Positions 17,804 to 26,702 of a stretch of 64,000 nucleotides of DNA are shown here, piece after piece (within the stretch, counting starts at the first letter, position 1; each line of letters opens with the position of its first letter). The DNA lies in NCBI GenBank assembly GCA_963807735.1, contig CAWEDI010000026.1, positions 62,001-126,000 on the forward strand. The letters run 5' to 3'. The translations under genes and the position numbers were made by a program. The DNA comes from Roseiarcus sp963807735 (GTDB taxonomy: Bacteria > Pseudomonadota > Alphaproteobacteria > Rhizobiales > Beijerinckiaceae). The notes beneath the pieces were generated by a model, which saw only the letters and a program-made list of their open reading frames with translations, ran no database searches and was not told where the DNA came from.

Positions 17804-17824
17804 GATTCCCTCTTGCGCACCAAT
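17804..17824 (+). repeat. attR: copy of tRNA-Thr 3' end
   Basis: GATTCCCTCTTGCGCACCAAT matches attL at 21 of 22 positions, lacking one G in GCGGCACC. No tRNA body surrounds it, as expected for the distal island boundary. Confidence 0.85.
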
Positions 17825-18047
17825 ATCCCGAAAAATACGTAGTATTTTCAGAAAGCTAGACGACAGTTCGATAAGCAGTCCCACATTTGGTCCCACACCC
17901 CGAAGTGGCTAGGGACGGATTAGGGCGAACACCGGTTGCGCGCACTTCGGACGTTCCGCGCGCGCGGACCAGGCGTTGACTCATCCCGCTAACGGACGAA
18001 TCATTGCAGGGGTTTGACTCCCGTTCTGAGTCAACGGAGGTTTTCGC

Positions 18048-18977
18048 GTGCCAGCTTCGCGTCCGGCCTGGAAGGGCTATATCAAGCTTGCCCTCGTTTC
18101 CTGCCCGATTGGGGTATGGCCGGCGACATCCCCTGGCGAGCGCATCGCCTTCCGACAAATTAATAAGAAGACCGGCAATCGCATCCGCCAACAATCCGTC
18201 GACGAGGGCACTCGCGAACCCGTCGACGCCAAGGACAAGGGCAAAGGCTACGAGTTTGAAAAGAACCAGTTCATCATGGTCGAGGATGAGGAACTGAAGT
18301 CGATTCAAATCGAAAGCGCGAAAACAATTGAGATCGACTCCTTCGTCCCCCGCGCCGAGATCGACGAACGCTACCTCGATAGCCCTTATTATATCGCGCC
18401 GAGCGAGAAGGTTGGCGCTGAAGCTTTTGCAGTGATCCGAGAGGCTATGCGCGATAAAAAGATGGCGGCGCTCGGTCGCGTCGTGCTGTCCAGCCGCGAG
18501 CATGTGATCATGCTGCAACCCTGGGACAAAGGCATGCTCGGGATCACGTTGCGGTACCCCTACGAGCTCCGAACCCCTGCTGACTGCTTCCACGACATTC
18601 CGGACGTCAAAATCGAACCGGAGCTGCTGAAGCTTGCCGAGCACATCTTGCAAAACAAGGCCGCTTCCTTCGACCCCGACCGCTTCGTAGACCGATACGA
18701 GCAGGCGGTCGTGGAACTTCTGGAGACCAAGCGCAAAGGCATGCCGAACGTTGTCAAGCCGGCCGCGGCGCCGGGCTTGACCTTCGATCTGATGGAGGCG
18801 CTGAAGCGCAGCCTCGAAACCTCGCCCGCCAACGACGCCCAGCCTGTGAAGGCCGCGAAAGCGAAGAAGCCGAAGCCGCGCGTCGAGGGTCAGCGCGAAT
18901 TGCTATTGCCAATTCCGGGCGGGAAGACGGAGAAAAAGGCCGCCGTCATTGCGAAACCGGGTCGCAAGGCGGGCTGA
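18048..18977 (+). CDS. ku: Non-homologous end-joining protein Ku
   Basis: Bacterial Ku binds broken DNA ends as a dimer and recruits LigD. The 309-residue protein shows the Ku core: RPAWKGYIKLALVSCPIGVWPA in part at 5-25, EFEKNQFIMVEDEELKSI, ESAKTIEIDSFV, YYIAPSEK, REHVIMLQPWDKGMLG and the YEQAVVELLETKRKG helix. It ends in a Lys-rich tail typical of alphaproteobacterial Ku. The start is GTG 18048 behind ACGGAGG. It lies just outside attR. No ligD is in the window, so its partner must be elsewhere. Confidence 0.93.
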   Translation: MPASRPAWKGYIKLALVSCPIGVWPATSPGERIAFRQINKKTGNRIRQQSVDEGTREPVDAKDKGKGYEFEKNQFIMVEDEELKSIQIESAKTIEIDSFVPRAEIDERYLDSPYYIAPSEKVGAEAFAVIREAMRDKKMAALGRVVLSSREHVIMLQPWDKGMLGITLRYPYELRTPADCFHDIPDVKIEPELLKLAEHILQNKAASFDPDRFVDRYEQAVVELLETKRKGMPNVVKPAAAPGLTFDLMEALKRSLETSPANDAQPVKAAKAKKPKPRVEGQRELLLPIPGGKTEKKAAVIAKPGRKAG

Positions 18978-18980
18978 CTG

Positions 18981-19370
18981 ATGAGTCCTCCCACCAACTT
19001 TTTTGCCCTTGGCCGCCCCGAACCAACTCTGACTGTGATTCATGTCGGGTTCTTCGGCGTTTGGACGGCGATGAGGGCCGAACTCGCGGACTATTACGAC
19101 GAGGACGCGGAGCTGTTTCGGATCGTCGAAGCGTCGTGGAATGCCGACGAGGAGTACGCCGAGCTCGTGACGCTGAATGGCCGGATTATCGGCGCGCTCG
19201 ACCATGCCCTGACCCAGGACGATGTCGCGGCGATTTGGGGAGTGATATCACTCGTCGCTCGTCAAACATCGGCCACAAAATCCGTCAGACAATCAAATGC
19301 GTCGCGCGGTTCGCCAATGCCGCCGCACAAAAATTATTCGCAGAATTTCGTAGTAATAAAAGGCGTTTAG
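18981..19370 (+). CDS. Hypothetical protein downstream of ku
   Basis: This frame begins with ATG three bases after the ku stop and gives 129 residues. The acidic central part (AELADYYDEDAELFRIVEASW, NGRIIGALDHALTQDDVAAIW) is protein-like, but the C-terminal 40 residues are low in pattern, so the true gene may be shorter or broken. An internal ATG at 19071 could be the real start. I do not recognise the family. Confidence 0.4.
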   Translation: MSPPTNFFALGRPEPTLTVIHVGFFGVWTAMRAELADYYDEDAELFRIVEASWNADEEYAELVTLNGRIIGALDHALTQDDVAAIWGVISLVARQTSATKSVRQSNASRGSPMPPHKNYSQNFVVIKGV

Positions 19371-20236
19371 CGGAACATAGCTTGTAGCTAGAGTCAATAG
19401 AACATTGGTTTCCAAAAGCTGCTTCAGATAACCTCCACCAGGTCATGGCGACAAATCGCCCGACGGACCGCGGTGGAATGCTTCATCAGGCGAACCCATG
19501 AGCCCTCTCCCTTAAAATTCGTCGAACGCTGCAGACCCCGATCGCCCGCGACGATGATGCGCGCGCTGCCCTTGTGCCGGTCACTGGCGGCATGCGTGCC
19601 CATCCGACCCGGGGCCGCACTGAACGGGCGACGCATGACCTCAGCGCCGCTCTAATGGCCGACAAGGGCCCGGCGACGGGTTTACGTCGCAAGGTTGTCG
19701 TCGCCGGCTCGACTCACGCTTTGCCGCGGCGACGCCTCGCATTTTGCGGCTGGTCCACGAGTGTTGCCGCGGTTGCCGACAACCCGGCAGCAACGGTTGA
19801 CGGGTTGGTAGCACGGAACGTTTGCGCGCTTGCCCGCGTTCGATTCGCATATCAGCAATCGCTCCTTGGCCACTTCGCTGAGCGGCGGTGCACGACGCGA
19901 CGCCGGCACGGTTCGAGCCTCCGGCGTCGTGGTCGGCGCGGACGATCAAGACTGCATACGGGCAAAAAACGCGGGTGAGCCAAAACCCCACGTTTGGCCG
20001 CCGACGCCATCAGATCACCCGACCCTCCCCGCGACGATCGAACGCGTCGCATGTACGGGGATGACGCCAGCCTGGATTTCCGGTGAGGTCGCGGATAACA
20101 GCCGATTGCCCGCAGCTTGGCAGCTCCAACCGGCGCGGAGGACATTGGCGTCGTTCCGCGCGCGGGCGACGCCTCCCTTTCCGCTGGACCCCTTCGCATG
20201 TATCGGCGATGTTGATGGCCTGTTTCGGGGCGCGCC
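19371..20236. other. Gene-poor region between ku and the SAM-domain relic
   Basis: Several short frames cross this 866 bp stretch on both strands, all arginine-rich and without recognisable motifs. It looks like decayed coding DNA, and I cannot support a gene. Confidence 0.35.
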
Positions 20237-20377
20237 GTGGACATCGGGACCTGGCTTCACGAACTGGGATTGGGCCAGTACGAGTCGAACTGTCGCGACA
20301 ACGCTGTCGATTTCGAAGTCCTTCCGGATTTGACCGAAGCCGACCTCCAGCAGCTTGGCATTCCGCTCGGCCATTGA
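20237..20377 (+). pseudogene. SAM-domain fragment, adenylate-cyclase type
   Basis: From GTG 20237 the frame encodes 46 residues: DIGTWLHELGLGQYE, then DNAVDFEVLPDLTEADLQQLGIPLGH, and a stop. This is the sterile-alpha-motif found at the N-terminus of many rhizobial class III adenylate cyclases, which normally continue with RKKLLKAI and a cyclase domain. Here a stop directly follows GH, so it is probably a relic. Confidence 0.65.
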
Positions 20378-20698
20378 AGCTCAGGCCACGAATTTACGTC
20401 GTGGAATAAATCAGTTTGAACGCTGAAGATATTGCAAAGTATAGGCCGCCGCAATTGCCGACCACCCTCCGGGCAAACCTGCTCTTCGCAAACGAACCCG
20501 CAGCGAGAATGGGGCGTCCTGCGAGCATAAACACCGAGGAATCGAGACCGCGACGGAACGCACTCAAGTCCGCTTCAACCTCCTTCCGGGGTAAACCATC
20601 GGCAAGTCGACGGAACGGCGCGATCCGGACGGCCGACGCTCTCGCATGCGCCGCCATCGCGCGGCGATCCAGGCCTCACCATCACGCTGGAGTTTTAC
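20378..20698. other. Intergenic region, no gene seen
   Basis: This 320 bp stretch follows the SAM-domain relic. Neither strand shows a recognisable protein or a stable RNA fold. Confidence 0.3.
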
Positions 20699-20905
20699 TC
20701 AATGTTTCCGTTCCGTATCGTAACCCAGGTGATCATGCGCGCCTTCAAGATGCACGCGCTTGGATAATCGCACTATAGCCATATCCAGAATATACTGCGT
20801 AAACTTATCGACTGAGTCAAGCTCCGCTCTAGCATAGTTAAGCAGCGCCAACAACGTGTATATCTTATTAGGATCTACATGGCGCTGTTCTTCATTTTCG
20901 CTCAC
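20699..20905 (-). CDS. Small hypothetical protein divergent from ycaO
   Basis: From GTG 20905, behind GGGGCAGGG, the frame encodes 68 residues with a lower GC content than its neighbours. The central part (NKIYTLLALLNYARAELD, then KFTQYILDMAIVRLSKR) would form amphipathic helices, and the end is charged and His-rich. I recognise no family. A slightly longer start at 20938 is possible. Its divergent position relative to the YcaO gene might mean shared control. Confidence 0.5.
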   Translation of the reverse strand: MSENEEQRHVDPNKIYTLLALLNYARAELDSVDKFTQYILDMAIVRLSKRVHLEGAHDHLGYDTERKH

Positions 20906-20956
20906 AGACCCTGCCCCTTGATTATGCAATATCATCATACGCCATGTTCCCCTTGC

Positions 20957-20987
20957 AAACCTCGCTCGTCCAATAGAGGCGGTTTGC
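20957..20987. promoter_or_regulatory. Inverted repeat in the ycaO divergent region
   Basis: CAAACCTC pairs with GAGG-c-GGTTTG around a 12-base loop. It lies 52 bp upstream of the small minus-strand gene and upstream of ycaO. It could be an operator or a transcript hairpin; the position suggests regulation, but there is no direct support. Confidence 0.3.
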
Positions 20988-21126
20988 CCCCACGGTCAGA
21001 TCAAAGCGCCCCCGCCCCCGGCGGCAATGTTAACAAATAGTGATTCGATCGTTATGCGAACGTGATTACGCTACGTTGCGGCGCTACGAGGCGGCGTCGC
21101 GCGCGGCGCGGACGGGGGAATGGTCG

Positions 21127-22450
21127 ATGCGTCCGACGGAAATGTTGGGGCTCGCGGCGGAGGCGCTGCGAATCCGAAATGCGCGCCCGCATTCGAGCGT
21201 CGGACAATTGCTTGAAGCGCTGGAATACAATTGCGATGTCGACGGCGCCGAATCTGCATCCGGCCCGCCTGCCGACGCGCACGACATCAAGATGCTGCAG
21301 TTTGCAGCGCAGTCTCGAGGAATTGTTTCAACTGGACTCCGCGGATGCGCCCGGCCTCGCCTTCTTCGGCGGCCTGCTTTCGCCAACGCTCGCGGGAACT
21401 CAGCGCGCGGCGTCGCCGAGCATAAGCGTCAGCGGACGCGGCATGACGCTAAGGAACGCATTCGAAGGATGCGTGGGAGAAGCCGTCGAATATTTCTCTC
21501 AGCTCGCGCGCCCCGGCGATGACGTGTTTGCTGAAGACATCGACGTCGCCCTAAGAGATCTCGATTTAGCCTCTGCAGCCGAACTCAACCGATGGTTGAC
21601 GGCCGGCGAAAGGCGACGCGTGGAATGGATGCAGGCGACGCGTCTATCAGATGGTCGACGCGTGCGACTTCCCGCCGACGCCTGCTTGCGGCGGCCGCCG
21701 GAGCAACGGTCATGGATTGCGCCGTTCTTGCTGGGCGCCGGAACCGCCGCGGGACCAACCCTGGACGCTGCGACCTTGCACGCGGTGTTAGAGCTGATCG
21801 AACGCGACGCGATGGGCCTGTGGTGGAAAGGGGGACGCCGCGGCCTTGCTGTCGACCCTGAGGTCGCCCAGTTCGAGCTGACGCTCACGGCTCTCAGACG
21901 CGGGCGCCGCGAACGGGCGACTTGGCTGTTGGACATTTCGACTGATCTCCGCGTGCCTTGCATCGCCGCGATATCCTGTTCCGCTGGCGGGGATCAAGTT
22001 GCGTTCGGCGTCGCCGCGCGCGTCAACTTGGTTGACGCGGCCCGGGTTGCGTTGCTCGAACTTTGCCAACTTGAGCTTGCGTTTGCGATCGTGCAGCGGA
22101 AGGCGCGAGAGCGCGGGCCAGAGGCGCTCAACGCCGCTGATCGGCGCCATATCGCGCGCGCCACCGCAATCAATGCGAAAACCTGCGCGCTGCTTCAACC
22201 ACTCCCGGAGAAACGCGAAAGGTCTGACGGACCCCGCGACCTTGTCGAAATTGTCGCGCGGGCCTCCGAACTCGGCGTCGAGTTTCATCGCGTCGAGATT
22301 ACCCGGCCGCCGCTCGATATTCCCGCCGCGCGGGTCATCGCGCCCGCGCTGCAACTGGAGCCGTCCCAGGTCGTCAGCCAACGATTGCGGCGAACCATCG
22401 AAGCCACCGGCGGCGGCGATATCCACACCCAGGGAATACCCCTTCTATGA
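21127..22450 (+). CDS. YcaO-family cyclodehydratase-like enzyme, one apparent frameshift
   Basis: YcaO enzymes use ATP to activate peptide backbone amides, forming azolines, thioamides or related groups. The three family segments are present: SGRGMTLRNAFEGCVGEAVEY, GTAAGPTLDAATLHAVLELIERD, and AFGVAARVNLVDAARVALLEL with a Glu-rich helix. Residues before them (MRPTEMLGLAAEALRIRNARP, DAHDIKMLQFAAQ) are in another frame, and coding switches by one base at 21296-21322, near a TGCAG duplication. ATG 21127 after GGGGGAA is preferred; GTG 21040 would add 29 residues without a ribosome site. No ThiF/E1-like partner is adjacent. The stop overlaps the next gene (ATGA). Confidence 0.8.
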
Positions 22451-24606
22451 CCCTCCCGCTGGCGCCGCAACGCCACCTTCCCACGCGCGCGAAACCAATG
22501 GAACCGAAGCCGAAGCGTATTGACGCGCCCCGCACGTCGCAACAGACCGATGACGTCCTATCCGTTTCGCTATTTGGCGCGCTCGCCACCTCCTTTCGGG
22601 GCAGACCCATCGATCTCAAACTTCGCAAGGCGGCGGCGATTCTGGGTTATCTTTGCCAACAGGAAAACCTCGTCGCCCGACGAGACAGGCTAGCGTTCCT
22701 GCTCTGGAGCGAAAGCGACAACAATTCTGCGCGCACGTCGCTACGGCAAACCCTGATTACCTTGCGACGTGCGTTTCGCGCGGTTGGTTATTTCGGCCTG
22801 AAAACCAGCAAGATTACTGTTAGTTTGGACCCCCAGGGCGTGAACGTCGATCTCAGACGGATCGTCGGCGCGGCCGACGAAGGGCGGATTGACGACGCGC
22901 TGTTCGCGGTCGAACGGCTGCCCGAGACTTTGTTGGAAGGCATGGAGGATCTCGACGAAGAGTTTCGTATGTGGCTATTGCCGACCCGACAGGCGCTTCA
23001 CAATCGCCTCGAACGGTTCTTGTCGGCGCGTCTGAATGACCCGGCGACGCCCGAACCCCTGCGGATGCAAGCGGCGCGCGCCCTGCTCCGCATCGACCCG
23101 ACCAACGAAGCGGCGTTGCATCACGAAGTGCTGTCCTTTGCGCAGGGCGGCGACGTCGTTGGCGCGTTGCGATCGTATCGCCGGTTCGAGAAATTGCTGG
23201 CCAGCGACTACGGTTTGAGACCAAGCGCCGAATTGCAGATGCTGATCTACCGCGTTCAGACGGAAAGCCGACGGGGCGACGTCTCGACGCTGGGGCGCGA
23301 GCGACATGATCGCTTCAATCCGCAAAGCCAGCGCGGGACAGGCGCCCAGCCGGGGCGGACTCAACAGACCATCGTCATTCGACTGGACCCTTTCGCCGTC
23401 CAAGGCATCGACGCGTCCCAGAATTATCTGGTCATGGGCTTTCGTCACGCGCTGACGGCGAGCCTGGTTCGTTTCAGGGAATGGGTGATCGTCGATGGCC
23501 GGCAGGAGACGGGTCCACGAGGCGCCGCTATGGATTATGACTACGCGCTACAAGCGACATTGTACGAGGTCGATGGGGCGATCGAAGTCGTGCTCACGCT
23601 GCTGCGGTTGGAGGATTCGAGTTATCTGTGGAGTCAGATCATACGGCTGCAACTGGAGAAGTGGCTCGCAACCCAGCACGACATCATCCGCGGCATTGCC
23701 TCGACGCTGCAAGTTCACATTTCCGCCGAGCGGCTAAGCCGAGTCATCGATCAAACCACGATGCCAGTCACCGCGTTCGACCAGTGGCTGCGCGCGCAAG
23801 CCGCGGCCTTTACGTTGGAGCGGTCGCGTGTACAGGAAGCGCGCGACACGCTCAACGCCGTCGCTCGGACCAACCCGACCTACTCCCCGTTGTTCAGCGC
23901 GCTGGCGCAACTCGACAACATCGACAGCATGGTGCATCCGGGAGTGTTCCGCAATCCGCTGATATCGCAATCCGGGATTCAGAGCGCCCGCCGCGCCGTC
24001 CAACTCGATGCGTTGGATTCGCGGGCCCACCTCGCGTTCGGTTGGGCGCACGCCTTCGCGTGGGACTTCGACGCGGCGACGCCGCACATGCGCCTTGCCG
24101 TCGAACTCAACGAAAGCGACCCGTGGCCGCATATTTCCGCGGCGATGTTCTGGGCGCTCGCCGGCCAGATGAAGCTGGCGAGCGAGAGCGTCGACACCTT
24201 TTGCCGGAGATCGGGAAGCCTCACCGCGACCGAGACCGGTTATTTGGCCCAGATACAATTTCTCAAATGCGAGTTCGAGCTTGCCTTGGCGACGTTCCAA
24301 CGGATCGAGACGATCGTTCCGACGATTCCGGCCTGGAAGGCGTCAGCCCTGGCGCATTTGGGACGCGTGGCCGAGGCCAAACAAATGGGGCGCGAGTTCC
24401 TCAACCGAACACGCGCCGCATGGACCGGCGCCGTAGAACCAACGGATGAGAATATGGTTAGCTGGTTGCTCCAAGCTCACCCGTTTCGTCACTTCCCGCA
24501 CTGGACGATGATGCGGGAAGGTCTCAGACGATCGCAACTACCGGTGAGGCACGCCGAGCATTCGGCTTATTTCACCGCGCATCACAGGCAAAAAGTCGAG
24601 GTGTAG
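22447..24606 (+). CDS. BTAD-domain transcriptional regulator with TolB-like and TPR regions
   Basis: This 719-residue protein begins with an OmpR-type winged helix (about 38-130, SVSLFGALATSFRGRPIDL and SARTSLRQTLITLRRAF), then the BTAD helical repeats (130-275, ending FEKLLASDYGLRPSAELQML), as in SARP activators. The middle (about 310-440) resembles the TolB-like module seen before TPR regions in adenylate-cyclase-type regulators. The C-terminal 250 residues form tetratricopeptide-like helices (SRAHLAFGWAHAFAWDFDAA). It overlaps the YcaO stop by 4 bases, so the two are co-translated. It probably controls the local cluster. Its 3' end overlaps the convergent small gene by 25 bp. Confidence 0.85.
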   Translation: MTLPLAPQRHLPTRAKPMEPKPKRIDAPRTSQQTDDVLSVSLFGALATSFRGRPIDLKLRKAAAILGYLCQQENLVARRDRLAFLLWSESDNNSARTSLRQTLITLRRAFRAVGYFGLKTSKITVSLDPQGVNVDLRRIVGAADEGRIDDALFAVERLPETLLEGMEDLDEEFRMWLLPTRQALHNRLERFLSARLNDPATPEPLRMQAARALLRIDPTNEAALHHEVLSFAQGGDVVGALRSYRRFEKLLASDYGLRPSAELQMLIYRVQTESRRGDVSTLGRERHDRFNPQSQRGTGAQPGRTQQTIVIRLDPFAVQGIDASQNYLVMGFRHALTASLVRFREWVIVDGRQETGPRGAAMDYDYALQATLYEVDGAIEVVLTLLRLEDSSYLWSQIIRLQLEKWLATQHDIIRGIASTLQVHISAERLSRVIDQTTMPVTAFDQWLRAQAAAFTLERSRVQEARDTLNAVARTNPTYSPLFSALAQLDNIDSMVHPGVFRNPLISQSGIQSARRAVQLDALDSRAHLAFGWAHAFAWDFDAATPHMRLAVELNESDPWPHISAAMFWALAGQMKLASESVDTFCRRSGSLTATETGYLAQIQFLKCEFELALATFQRIETIVPTIPAWKASALAHLGRVAEAKQMGREFLNRTRAAWTGAVEPTDENMVSWLLQAHPFRHFPHWTMMREGLRRSQLPVRHAEHSAYFTAHHRQKVEV

Positions 24607-24992
24607 TCGCCGATCCGGCAGGCGTGGAAGTCTAGCATCTTCTCCTTGGCGATGACCGGGTCCTTGCCGCCGAACGCCTGCTTGTAGGCGTCCGGCAACG
24701 GGTAAGACGCGCCGGGGGCGGTCAACCGCTCCTCCGAATCCTCGATGAACGCCTTCGGCGGAATGCGGATGACGATCGTGTCGGATTCGCACGAGACGAA
24801 CTTCACCTTTTTCGCCCATTCCGGAATATGCACGCCCGTCTGGGCTTCCGCGTTTTGCCGTCGAAAGTCGTCAAGATCGGCCGGAACCGCGTACTCGTTG
24901 CCGTCGTGCAGATAGTTCTTACCGGTCGCCCAGGTCTTTACGAGTTTGCCGAACCGCTCGATGTTCGAGAAGCGAAGTCTGTCCAACGCCAT
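24582..24992 (-). CDS. 136-residue protein, candidate substrate of the YcaO/peroxidase cluster
   Basis: The start is ATG 24992 behind GGGAG, 40 bp after the heme peroxidase stop, so the two form an operon. The protein begins LRFSNIERFGKLVKTW, has a middle strand region (IPEWAKKVKFVSCESDTIVIRIPP) and a YPLPDAYKQAF segment, and ends HACRIGDYTSTFCL with Cys125, Cys135 and several Ser/Thr/Tyr. The ordered N-terminal part followed by a short Cys/Thr/Ser tail would suit a leader-plus-core peptide, but it is longer than most precursors. It could equally be a small partner or chaperone of the peroxidase. The family is not one I can name. Confidence 0.65.
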   Translation of the reverse strand: MALDRLRFSNIERFGKLVKTWATGKNYLHDGNEYAVPADLDDFRRQNAEAQTGVHIPEWAKKVKFVSCESDTIVIRIPPKAFIEDSEERLTAPGASYPLPDAYKQAFGGKDPVIAKEKMLDFHACRIGDYTSTFCL

Positions 24993-25031
24993 TTTTAACT
25001 CCCGAATTTCTGCTTGAGGATTGACGCCAAA

Positions 25032-26702
25032 TTACACGAACGCGGGGATGCTATGAGCCAAGCCGCACGCATCCCTTACAAAAACAATCAAGTCGGGCAT
25101 CGTTCGCACGCGCGCCAACTGATCGAGAAGTCCGCGCGCTTGCGAGCCTCGCGGGAGCGCCGCCGCGACGGCGCCGTCGCTCGGGTCCCCGCACGGCTGC
25201 CCGAGCGCGCCGTACACAGTCTCCGCGACGATGATCGATGCGAGCGGACCCAAATGTAGCCCGCCAGCCTCGCGCATGGCCTCCCATTGCACATAGAACG
25301 ATAGCGGCGGATCCCTTGAAATCGTCGCGATGTCAGCGGCGTCCAAACCGCCGAAGGCGCGATTTTGATGCAGCCAGGACGCAAGCTCGGAAGCGCGCCA
25401 GGCATGATCGTCCAATGTTCTCCAGTTGCCGACGAAGTCGGGGCGCCGGCGGCGGATCTCCTCAATCAAAGACGGCGCGGACCACAAATTCGAGAATGCG
25501 GAGCTGAGGAGATCGCGATAAGCCAAACCGACCCTGCCGCCGGCGTCGATGGCGGGAAAAATCTGCTCGCTGACGAGACCGCTGCTGTAGTGCGGCCCGA
25601 CACGTTTCGCCAAATTCGGCTTGCTGTTGCCGATCGTGAAAAAATGCGACCATTGCACCACCCAGCTTTCGTTGAGCGGCATGTTGCGCGGATCGGCGAG
25701 CGATGTCTTGGTGAGGTTCTCTATCAGGTCGTTGGTGGCGCCGTCATTGATGCGATATTCGTCGCGCACCAGCGAATGACCAAACCGAATCGCGCCTTGC
25801 GAGAACTCCAAAGGCACGCTCCACGAACGCTTTGCAGGTGGCGCGTCTGCGAGCCGCACGCCTGCCTCGTAGGCGTTGTAGATTCGCGGGTCCAGCAAAC
25901 GTTGCAGCAGGTCGTTGCGCACCACGGCCCTGAGCGCCTGGGTGCTGTACTGTCTGGCCTCTGCGAACAGGGACAGCGCTCGCTCCGCCGGCGATTGGTC
26001 GGCATAAAGCGTCGATTTCTCCAGCAACTCGACGATACCGTTGTGCAGCAGAGAGAACGTCGAAGTCAGTTGCGACAGGATCGCGTGGGCGTCGTTGCGG
26101 GGATCGGCGATCAACGGCTCGGTGAGTTCCGATGGCTCAAAACGCCCTGGCTCGCCACCTCTGGCGATGTCGCGGAACGGGCATTGCGCATTTTGCGTGC
26201 GGTCGTCGCGCTGCACCCGGCCGAGCTTGAGTTTGACCCTTTCGGCCTGCGGCCCGCGCGACGGCTCATAGGCGAAGCGGCTGACCAGCGGACCCTCGCC
26301 GTAGAGCGTCTCGAGGCTCAGACCGGCGCGACGAACGTTCTCGCACATGGCTCCCGGGCGGCTCGCCGTGGAGAAAGGGGTCGCCGTGTGAACAAGATCG
26401 TGCCCGACAAATTGAAATAGATAAGCATACCCTGAAGGCAGCCCTGGGTTCTCCCAAGACTTGGCGCCATCTCGCTCATGTTCCGGCCATTTCAGCTCAG
26501 CTTCCACACGCAGGGAAAGTTTTCGCATCAGCGTGCGCGCTTCGCGTTTATTACCCGGTGAAGAAGAGGGATCGACGCCGAACGTCTTGAACCGCTGATG
26601 CGCCGCCGGTGGGTAAAATAGATTGTGCGAACCACGCGGCGTCGCCGCGTCCTCATCTGACGTAGGGGGAAGCAATTGTGAAGCGTAAGAATTGCTATTC
26701 AT
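25032..26702 (-). CDS. Animal-type heme peroxidase family protein
   Basis: This 556-residue protein belongs to the peroxidase-cyclooxygenase superfamily, which oxidises halides, phenols, fatty acids or protein side chains with H2O2. Seen are the distal motif YLFQFVGHDLVH (His about 101), the DPRNDAHAILSQLTSTFSLLHN segment, and the proximal region IRFGHSLVRDEYRIN (His about 309). No signal peptide is apparent. The chosen start, MNSNSYASQLL, removes 49 weak upstream residues. It is co-oriented with the 136-residue gene, and both converge on the YcaO-regulator pair. The substrate is unknown. Confidence 0.87.
   Translation of the reverse strand: MNSNSYASQLLPPTSDEDAATPRGSHNLFYPPAAHQRFKTFGVDPSSSPGNKREARTLMRKLSLRVEAELKWPEHERDGAKSWENPGLPSGYAYLFQFVGHDLVHTATPFSTASRPGAMCENVRRAGLSLETLYGEGPLVSRFAYEPSRGPQAERVKLKLGRVQRDDRTQNAQCPFRDIARGGEPGRFEPSELTEPLIADPRNDAHAILSQLTSTFSLLHNGIVELLEKSTLYADQSPAERALSLFAEARQYSTQALRAVVRNDLLQRLLDPRIYNAYEAGVRLADAPPAKRSWSVPLEFSQGAIRFGHSLVRDEYRINDGATNDLIENLTKTSLADPRNMPLNESWVVQWSHFFTIGNSKPNLAKRVGPHYSSGLVSEQIFPAIDAGGRVGLAYRDLLSSAFSNLWSAPSLIEEIRRRRPDFVGNWRTLDDHAWRASELASWLHQNRAFGGLDAADIATISRDPPLSFYVQWEAMREAGGLHLGPLASIIVAETVYGALGQPCGDPSDGAVAAALPRGSQARGLLDQLARVRTMPDLIVFVRDACGLAHSIPAFV

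Larger units (their letters stand above)
5887..17824. mobile_element. Integrative genomic island in tRNA-Thr(CGT)
   Basis: The island is defined by the imperfect direct repeat of the tRNA 3' end (attL 5887-5908, attR 17804-17824) and a P4-type integrase next to attL. The cargo is a type I restriction-modification operon with an Abi-type gene. An AlpA regulator and a second DNA-binding gene lie near the attR end, a common arrangement. An IS630/IS66 tangle sits between the integrase and hsdR. The length is about 11.9 kb. No conjugation or replication gene is seen, so transfer would depend on a helper. Confidence 0.85.

Noticed and set aside
19424..19978. Several frames of 60-134 codons on both strands
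   Set aside because: All overlap each other, are Arg-rich, and match nothing I recognise.
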